Assembly: GCA_022478985.1 (NCBI GenBank)
Contig: JAKSZP010002677.1
Coordinates: 124,001 to 188,000, forward strand
Direction: 5' to 3'
DNA length: 64,000 bases
Source: Massospora cicadina
Lineage: Eukaryota; Entomophthoromycota; Entomophthoromycetes; Entomophthorales; Entomophthoraceae
Shown: in pieces, positions 56,466 to 64,000 of the stretch
How the letters are laid out: every line of letters starts with the position of its first letter
How positions within the stretch are numbered: position 1 is the stretch's first letter
Notes under the pieces: generated by a model
Databases searched by the model: none
Seen by the model: the letters and a program-made list of their open reading frames with translations, nothing else
What the model was told of the DNA's origin: nothing
Program-made: the position numbers and the translations under genes

Positions 56466-59000
56466 TGGTTGGAAGACTGGGAAGCGGCGCAGGAAGCACT
56501 CCGCTTGGAGCTCACACTGCAGGAAGAACGGGCAGCAAACTTTACAACATCTCGTTACTATGCTCAATGGGAACGCCCCACCCGCTTCTTCTTTCAGAAA
56601 CAGAAAGCCCGGTCAACAGCGCAGGATATTACTGCACTGAAGATTAACACCACAACCACTTCAAATAAGGAGGAAATCACGCAGGAACTACACCGCTTCT
56701 ACTCCAGCCTCTTCCGTGCCACCCAGGTGAACTCATCGGACATCCAAGACTTCCTGTGGCGGGCTCCAGAGCCGCCCATTAACCCACGGGCTGATGAGGC
56801 TCTACTGGCGCCTATTTCCATCCAGGAGGTGATGGAATCCCTTCTGAAATCCCATGGCTTAATGCCCCAGGCCCAGACGGAATACCCTTTGAGGTGTACC
56901 TTCTGGAACCTGCAGTGATAGCAGAACCCTCCGCGACCTCTTCGCTGCACTATTGGTGAATGGCGAGGTCCTCCCCGACTCCAGAGGCTCAATCACGACC
57001 CTCATTCACAAGAAGTCAGACCGTGAGAACCTGGCGAACTGGCGCCCCATAGCGTTAATCAACACAGACCACAAGCTCTTCACGAAGCTTCTGGCCAACC
57101 GCATCACCAAATGGGTGTCACCTCGCCTCTCCCCATCCCATTACAGTTTTATTCCGGGGAGGTCGTTATGGGACAACTATAATGACCTTCACGTGACTTT
57201 GACTGCTAACTCTCGTAAGGTGAATGGCTTTGTGGCTCTCCTGGATATGGAGAAAGCATATGATCGGGTAGCCTGGAAGTATATTGATGCTTCCCTGGCC
57301 CGCTTCCATCTCCCACCCGCAGCTAGGCGCTGGATATCAGCGCTCTATGACCAGCTCCTCACCAGAGTCCTGGCGCCAATGGCTTTTACAGTGGCAGTAC
57401 CAGTTGGAAAAGGTCTCCGGCAAGGGGACCCCCTGAGCCCTATCCTTTTTAACATCACCCTTGACCCCCTCTTGGCCTCCTTACAGGACAAGCTAACAGG
57501 GATTCTGGTCCCAGGTAAAGCCCCCACACGCACCATGGCATTTGCAGATGACACTGCCATTGCATTTGGCTGCTCTGGGGATGTTGCTCTCGATGCTGTG
57601 ACCATTGAGAGGTACACCAAGGCGTCCAACGCCATGGTCAACATCTCAAAGACAACAGTTGTACAGGTCGGCTCCCCCACCTTCCCACCACCATTTGGTA
57701 TTGAACCTGAGCGCGGTACCTTCCGTCACCTGGGCGTTCTCACCAACCAACAAAGAGTTGCGCTAAAAGACAATGAGGACTTGCTCCTTGCAGCAGTTAA
57801 CTCCAGGATTGCCAGCTGGAACCGGCGGCACATCACCCCCAGGGTCGAGCTCTGATGGCCAATGTGTTCCTCCTCTCCAAAGTCTGGTTCCTAGCGCACG
57901 TCTGCCCATTCACAGATGCCTTTTATACGCGGCTCAATGTACTCCTCCGCCGTTGGATCTGGGGCTCAAACCATCCACCAATGGCCCTCTCAACCATTGC
58001 CCAACCTTGCAATGAAGGGGGCCTAGGGCTTCTGGACACGCGATCCCACGCCACCACAAACTTCCTGAAGTTCCTATGGCCGATTGTCTGCTGGGACGCG
58101 ACCCCATGCCCAATGGGCGCCCGCCCTCCGCCAGTCAGTGTCAGCAGCTCTGGGTCTTCCTAGAGCATCTCTGACCTCATTAGGGGAGTGGCTCACAAAC
58201 CACCCAGGCCATCGCCTGAAACCATCCTCATCCCCCTACTGGAACCAGGCTCTACTTGCCCTGAAACGAGTAGGCGCGCGGATCCACCATGCCTTCCCAT
58301 ACAGAAGGGAAGGCCCTGGCCTCAGCCCCCATCGCCATGCAATTGTGCACAATGGACAAGTTGTCACAACTCGCCTCAACCCCCAAGATCGTCCTCCCAT
58401 CCGCCCAAGACTCCTTGAGCTCCTCCCTCCCTCCATGAGATTTGACCTTAAGGAATTGTGGAAGGACGTCTATTACCCTTCCTGTCAGCAAAGGTGTCCA
58501 ACACCTTATGGAGGGTGCTCCACTGTTCATACAGGACAGGGGACCGGACTGGCCCTACCTTCCAGCACTGAAGCTGCCCCCGCTGTGTGGAGCCTATTGA
58601 CTCCCACCTCCATCGTTTTTTCACCTGTCCAGGTGTCGCCGCATTTTGGCCAAAGGCCCGCGCGCTCCTCCATGCTCAGCCCTGGTCTGGACACCCTGTG
58701 CAAGACCTCATGTTTGAGCAGACATTGCCTGGTTGCCACCAACCCCTCCATGTCCTCGCCTATGCCAAAGCCATCTGGACCATCCATAACTCCTTCCTTC
58801 GTGCTGCCTTAGACCAGCAGGTGTGGACCCTTCCACACATGATCACCCACTTTCAGGTACACTTTGAGATGGCCCTGAAGGTCTGCACTATGTCGCCAAC
58901 CCTCCCCCGCTCAGTTGTCACTGCAGCACGGCTCTGGCGCGCAAACCCCCTCCCTTTCTCGATGCCTCCTCACTCCCCTTTCCTCGCCTCAGGCTCTTAG
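56466..59000 (+). pseudogene. LINE-2 ORF2, reverse transcriptase and zinc ribbon
   Basis: 56469-56918 is the RT lead-in (RFFFQKQKARSTAQD, FYSSLFRATQVNSSDI), ending in a slip within the APGPDGIPFEVY motif. 56953-57855 (300 codons) covers LIHKKSDRENLANWRPIALI, SFIPGRSLWDNYNDLH, LLDMEKAYDRVAWKY, GKGLRQGDPLSPILFNI and catalytic FADD at 57541-57552. A slip at 57855 leads to KVWFLAHVCPFTDAFYTRL and LGLLDTRSHATTNFLKFLWP; others follow near 58100 and 58540. 58587-59000 holds the zinc-ribbon end (EPIDSHLHRFFTCPGVAAFW) and WTIHNSFLRAALD. Compared with LINE-1, the RT is divergent but colinear. Confidence 0.85.
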
Positions 59001-59084
59001 GAGCCCAGGCGTAATTCAATAAACATCGATGAATCCCCCCTTGGGTTGGGACCATCTAGTACTAAAAAAAAGATCAAAAAAAGA

Positions 59085-60650
59085 TAGATTTTCCTCAAGT
59101 TAAAGCTTATTTTAAAACTTGTGTTACTAATACTAAGTAAAGAATCCAATCCTTTGAGGTCTCATTATTATAAAAACTTGAGGAAGATTAAACTCAGAAA
59201 AAAATATAATGCGCCATGTTTTTCTAGCCATTGATAGTTTTAAACCTGTTTTTAATAACATGACTCAGAGTAATATCTGGAACTAACCCTTCTTTTCTAT
59301 CAAACCCTCAATGCTTCATTATATAATTGTATATTTTTAGCCTACAAATCTTAAAAGCTCTGAGACATAAACTCATATATGACAATATCATGTCTGTTAA
59401 CAAATTTTGGTACAGACCATAAGTATTTTAAGAAGGTGTGGAAAGCCATAGATATTAAGTTGGCTTCCCTCCCTTATCCTAAGCATACCCTTTATTAATT
59501 CTGGGTGAGGGTCAAGTATACCCAGGTTGGTATCATGGGGTCGTGTGACATGGTTTCCAGAGCTAATTCATTAGCCCTGAAATTCACAAGCTACTCTTTT
59601 AACAATAATGGGTCGCTAAGTTTGACTGTTAAATTGAGTTTCAAATCCTATAGTATTTACAATAATACCAAAAACTCTGGTAAGATTCACCGCCCAGCAA
59701 ATAAAAAGTTTGGGAATTTTTGGGCTATGCTACTACCATCTATGGTGGCCGGAGATTATTGGATAAGATGGGCTTAGTCCCACGACAAAATGACGAAATC
59801 TCTTCCCCTTCTCACATATAGTCAGTTTCGCCAAACCAACTTCTTTGTTGGTCATCTACTATTGATAAAAGATTATTAATTTATTTTATAAACCGTTATT
59901 CTAATGTCTGAAGACCTCCTCAAGGAGGTTTCTCATCACTTAAGACTTTATATTTATAAATATATATATAATGAATTGTTTCATCAAATTGTAGGGTATA
60001 GAAAATTTTTGATTAAAGCCAAATGGTATAAATTCTAAGTTGTAGTTGGTCACAAACTCCTTACATGAGTTCAACCTATTATTTTCCTTTTAGTAGATTT
60101 AGCATTATTTCTATTATTATATACTACATTTGAGAATCCTGTTATAGACATCATTCTTGGTTTCATGTCTGCGTTCAGTTTAGTGGTAGATTCCCAGTTT
60201 ATCTGGTTTTGGATATTTTCATCACCTTCTTGAAAACTAAAGTATTACAAACAATTTAATTACATTATATTACTGAGCTCCTTTCTATTATATTTGTATG
60301 TCAAATTCCATTTAGGACTCTCTGGTCATGAACTGGGTGTATTAACAATTTTCGTTATCTTTATGCTCCTCATTTCAGGGTTTTTGCTTGGTTTGTTTGT
60401 TTTATTGTAGAATCTCTTTATCACTAAAAATAGGAGAGTACCTATAAGTAGTGCTTGTACTTGGTAGATTTAGACTCTATATTTCCCCTGCTATGATTAT
60501 TTTAAGGCTAACCCCAGTTCACTTTCTAAAATTAGGTAGGCTTTAGTTTCTTATTCTTTGATCTTCTATCAGTACCTTTATAAATAACCCTTGTTTCTCA
60601 CTTGCATCATTAACTTATTGTGTTGACTTTATCCAAGTGCAACTGACTCA
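59085..60650 (+). other. gypsy V leader region, little recognised
   Basis: AT-rich sequence. The one notable frame, 59505-59777 (90 codons, MGSCDMVSRANSLALKFTSY), has no known motif. I expect an LTR edge somewhere here but, with no second copy in the window, cannot place it. Confidence 0.35.
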
Positions 60651-61555
60651 AGTTTCTATTGTCCTCAGAACTCAGCCAAAATTTTGGAAGTCAATAGAAG
60701 ACTTAGAATGCCTCCTGGAAGCTCAGCAACCAATTTCATCTTTTTGAAAAGTTAAATGAGCTCTTGGCACTCACTCAAGTGGGACACCCACCGGTGTCCA
60801 ATACATATATCTTTCTTTGGCTGAGTCTAGGGTCAGACTTTGTATGACGCTGTTAAAATGTCATCTCTACAATCACTTTTGGATTTGCAAGCAATGAACT
60901 ATTGGTATGGTGGACTTCATCTGCCAACTTTAATAATGTGTTTGCCGCTAAATTTGGCAATTTCTCCGCCCCAACCAATGATGAGTCTTTTGTTTTTCTA
61001 AACATGTTCACCTGAAAAGACCTCTATAGATAATTTCCCAAAATAGTATTTTGCTTTTGTGTGGATAAGTTTTATGCTGACCATTACCGATCTTAGTAGA
61101 ATCAGAGGGCTGGCAGGAGTCTAGACCCAGGTTGTATTGCAATTGTGATAATGTATTTCAAAGTCCAGCTGGCAATCAGATCAGAGAGCCTACCTTTTGG
61201 ACACAAAATCGCCGTTTTGGATGGTAATTATATTTATTAAAAATGAGCCATTCTCAAGCTCTTATGGCTCTAGTCCCATACCAATATCTGTATATCAGAT
61301 CACCCCTGAGAGCCCTTAACTGACCCCCACTATAATTTGTTGCACTCAGGAGGCAGAAAAAATATTAAACTATGGTGTAGGTTTGCCCCTGAAGAGAATG
61401 TTTTTAAATATGGTACTTCTTTTAATGGAGCATGAATCTATCCCAATCCATTTTTTTGATAAAAATGCATATCATGGTGGCATTATTATGCTAGTAATTA
61501 AATAATCCCAGTGATTTTTTGCAATTTCTTATATGAACTAGAATATTTAGGTTAT
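60651..61555 (+). pseudogene. gypsy V gag, worn
   Basis: The region translates in patches to gag-like wording, for example NFNNVFAAKFGNFSAPTNDE (about 60920-60990) and FCVDKFYADHYR (about 61055). It comes just before the protease. There is no knuckle and no long frame. Gag is inferred mainly from position. Confidence 0.4.
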
Positions 61556-62000
61556 TTTTGCTCTCTGCCACTCTCTCTTCCTCATTGGGGAAGTTAAGGC
61601 AACAATTATGGCGGATACTGGTGCCACAGAAAACATTATTTATAGTCTATACAAATACCTCGAGTTATAATACTGACTGGTGGTATGGTGAGGGCAGGAA
61701 CCTCAAAGGAAATTCTCACATTGAATTACAGGGTTATGTTGAGTATCAAGTTGATAGTCCATTTTATAGACCAATTCTTGGCAGTCAAAAGCTATGTGCC
61801 TAGTTATTTAGGAGTAAGAGGCGGCATAAATTTTACATTGAACCCAATTTGAAAAGACAATACTTTGACTCTAGATCCAAATAGTGGAAAGTGATATTTC
61901 CTATGTCCTCAGTAGATACTCCAATTAATATTTTACAATAACCCAACATACAGAAACTCAGTCTTGTGCCTCTGCTAAAGCCTAATTTGGAGTCCCTCTT
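61556..62000 (+). pseudogene. gypsy V aspartic protease
   Basis: The phrase FLIGEVKATIMADTGATENI (about 61575-61635) carries the active-site D-T-G-A. The 81-codon frame at 61558-61803 lies in another phase and mixes in a slip near 61640. Later parts of the fold (ILGSQ, FTLNPI-like) are faint. The wording is distinct from the proteases of A, X, Y and Z, suggesting another gypsy clade. Confidence 0.6.
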
Positions 62001-62980
62001 ATATACCTGTTTGTATGGGTTTGAATCTTAGTTTTATTCAGCTTCTGAAAAATGTTTTACTTGACCATTGATAGTTTTCTTGTGATTTCAAACTTACAGT
62101 AGATTTATTCGCATCTCCTTCCCTATCTATTCCTTACCTTTGTGGGAAAAAGTAGCGTTAGATGTTTGTGTTGAGGGCAACTTTTCAAAGGTGCCATTTT
62201 AAGATTATCTCTTTAGTAAGCTTAATACTCTTAATTGTAGAGAATGCAGATGGTACTTTAAGCCCCTATATAGACTATGGTAATGAATAATGTCACCATA
62301 CCCAATCTGCGTCCCATTGCTATAAAGCACAAATGACCCTTTATGTGAAAGAAGCCAATTTCTCCAAGCTGGATTTTCTGAACTCCTTAAATCTAGATCA
62401 TCATAAATAAAGGGCAAGAAATAAATACTGCCTTCTTCACCAGAAAGGGAATCTTCAAATTCTGGTTCATTCTATATGGCCTTATAATGCGCCTGCAATA
62501 TACTAACGTTGTATTGATGCGGCTTTAGGTGAGCAGTTGGGTGTATGTGGTGTGCTCTATATGGACGTTATTCTAGTCTCTCCCCCAGACTAGGCTTCCA
62601 ATTAGATCCACTTATGACAAGTGATGTACACATTTAAGCAGCTAACTTGACAATAAAAACAAACAAATGCAAATTAATAGCTCCAGGTTACCTTCATGTA
62701 CAACATTGTTTTTTACAGGGTCATATAATCACTCTATACAAGGAGAAAGATAGTTGATATTGGTTCACTCCAACCTCATTAAAAGACTTAATGTAGTTTT
62801 TTAGGTACATGCACCTTAACGAGAAGTTTACGCCAATTTTGTCAGAGGTTGCCGCACCATTGTAAAAGCCCAGTGGGACTAAATCCCTTCAATGGTCGTC
62901 TACACTAGAGGGCGCATTTTTAGAATGTGAAGTGCACGTTGCTTTAAGCCTCCATAAAATATCAAGTAAACCCAAGCAAG
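62001..62980 (+). pseudogene. gypsy V reverse transcriptase
   Basis: PYNAPAIY (about 62470), then ALGEQLGVCGVLYMDVILVS with the catalytic box at 62558-62569 reading Y-M-D-V, so the second aspartate is lost. Upstream motifs are faint. It is a decayed Ty3-type RT. Confidence 0.6.
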
Positions 62981-63403
62981 GAGTTTAAATTGGTCAGTGT
63001 TACTTTAAATTTTTATATTGCTGCTGCTCTATCATTAGTGGGCACAAATGGGGTTGAGCATCCAGTAGGATATTTCTCCTACAAGATGTCCCTATTATAG
63101 TTGAGATATACTGCATATGATAAAGAGCCATTGGTAGAAGCAGAAGCGCTGAATTACTGGCATACGCATCTAAATGGTTCCTCCCAGCCCTTCTGTGTTG
63201 TACTGTTCATCAGGCACTATTTTATAACCGCTCCCTCATGTCCTATTCCGTGGAAATCACACTGGCATGAGATATTTGCACAGTTTTTGTTCTCTTATAA
63301 GTTCACAAAAGGCAAGAAAAAAGATTCAGAAGACACCCTAAGTTTAAAACTGGATTTGTCTACTTACCTAAGGGAGTGTAGCTTCATAAAAGCCAAATGG
63401 TGA
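62981..63403 (+). pseudogene. gypsy V RNase H
   Basis: Readable as IAAALSLVGTNGVEHPVGYF then, after one TAG, RYTAYDKEPLVEAEALNYWH and LNGSSQPFCVV in the open frame 63101-63403, continuing to FLFSYKFTKGKKKDSEDTLS. The order HPV, Y..KE.L...AL..W, then F.Y..GK..SEDTLS is the usual Ty3 RNase H and tether. It is one of the better-kept V domains. Confidence 0.7.
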
Positions 63404-64000
63404 TTCTTCCAGTTAAATACCATCAAACCACACCTCCATTATCACCCACACTCTGTTATTGCTTCCATGGAGAAGCTTGAGGAGTAAGTAAGTCCAGATA
63501 GGTCGTCCTGTCTCAGCCTTTGTCCTCAGAATACACCCAAGTTATTTCTAAATGAATCTTAAGCCAGAAGGATCTTATGAGGGGTATCATGTAAAAGATG
63601 ATATGGTATGGTTTCCAGGGATGGTTATGGTTTCCCATTGAACTTCTTTAGATGAAAATAAATTTTGGCATCATGATGGGATAATAATGGGGCACCCTGG
63701 AAAGGAAAAACTCTAAAGCTTATCCACTGCATGTACTACTGGAAGGGAATTCCATCATATGTTGCTTTATATACAAGGTTTGCTTTATCTGCAATAGGAT
63801 GAAACCAAAACGTCAGTAACTTGTTGTGTTGTTGGTACAATCCAGAAATTTAAAGTGTCTTCTTTCCTTACAGTCACTTTTATTGTAGATTTACCCCTAT
63901 CTGAGGGTTATTTTTGACTTTATGTAGTAATACTGTTTTCCAAGTTTGCCCACTTCATCCCATGCCATGCCATAGTAGTGATAGCTCAAATGGCTAAGCT
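63404..64000 (+). pseudogene. gypsy V integrase, N-terminal half, cut by window end
   Basis: The zinc-binding part reads GHPGKEKTLKLIHCMYYWKG (about 63690-63750). The core begins VTFIVDLPLSEGYF (about 63875), giving the first catalytic aspartate, then FSKFAHFIPCHA (about 63938-63975). The second aspartate and the glutamate would lie beyond 64000. The wording SKFAHFIP is typical of a Ty3 clade different from the other elements here. Stops and slips show that it too is a pseudogene. Confidence 0.65.

Larger units (their letters stand above)
52624..59069 (+). mobile_element. LINE-2, full-length Tad1-like non-LTR retrotransposon
   Basis: A 6,446-bp element between perfect 15-bp duplications AAGATCAAAAAAAGA (52609-52623 and 59070-59084). 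It has a short leader, ORF1 with CCHC knuckle, and ORF2 with endonuclease, RT and zinc ribbon. The tail has AATAAACATCGATG, then CCCCCC, TTGGGTTGGG and CTAGTACTAAAAAA. It is GC-rich. Frameshifts break both ORFs, but long open stretches and the perfect duplication make it the youngest element here. Confidence 0.9.

Noticed and set aside
55393..58787. Several antisense frames of 80-120 codons opposite LINE-2
   Set aside because: They are mirror frames caused by the GC-rich coding strand; the sense strand explains the sequence with known domains.
1..64000. Cellular genes, tRNA, rRNA or CRISPR
   Set aside because: No intron-bearing or intact single-copy frame, no cloverleaf and no regularly spaced repeat could be supported by eye; a tRNA or homology search would be decisive.

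Overview
This is a transposon graveyard from a large eukaryotic genome, most likely a fungus and perhaps a basidiomycete such as a rust. That placement is an inference: the Ty3/gypsy pol genes lack a visible chromodomain, the LINEs look Tad1-like (a CCHC zinc-knuckle ORF1, then an APE-type endonuclease, reverse transcriptase and C-terminal zinc ribbon), and the insertions are deeply nested. I found no convincing cellular gene, tRNA, rRNA or CRISPR array. Almost every long reading frame is a broken piece of a retrotransposon, so most coding entries are pseudogenes.

Layout. 1-945: 3' end of a gypsy element (U). About 950-3560: 5'-truncated LINE-a. 3561-4683: AT-rich DNA. 4684-25245: a minus-strand ORF1-only 'half-LINE' (O1), split by gypsy X (5788-24576). 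X holds solo LTR C (6040-7195), solo LTR F (7834-10294, itself split by solo LTR-3 at 7932-9219), the complete 9.1-kb gypsy A (12177-21302), and half-LINE O2 (23030-24373) inside X's 3' LTR. 26008-27395: half-LINE O3. 28480-50337: gypsy Y, split by gypsy Z (31728-45080). Z is in turn split by LINE-1 (34198-39468 plus two tiny LINE tails) and a second solo LTR-3 (41911-43222). About 50445-52275: half-LINE O4, the most complete copy. 52624-59069: full-length LINE-2, inserted with a 15-bp target duplication into gypsy V, whose protease, RT, RNase H and integrase remnants fill 59085-64000.

How the parts relate. Each gypsy follows LTR, primer site, gag, protease, RT, RNase H, integrase, polypurine tract, LTR. 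The non-LTR elements form one interacting system. LINE-1 and LINE-2 encode ORF1 and EN-RT proteins. The half-LINEs encode only an ORF1-type protein, carry 3' ends like those of the LINEs, and land at target sites with the same start (AAGA), so they were probably mobilised in trans. The strongest new observations are: a 16-nt LINE target that occurs four times, interleaved with LINE-1 and two micro-insertions of LINE 3' tails; a separate 14-nt LINE tail with a perfect 18-bp duplication; the half-LINE family with its own conserved C-terminal domains; an antisense reading frame downstream of integrase in gypsy A; and a gene-conversion patch between the two LTRs of gypsy A.

All boundaries and identities were read by eye. 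LTR edges supported by target-site duplications are probably exact to within a few bases; the others are approximate.
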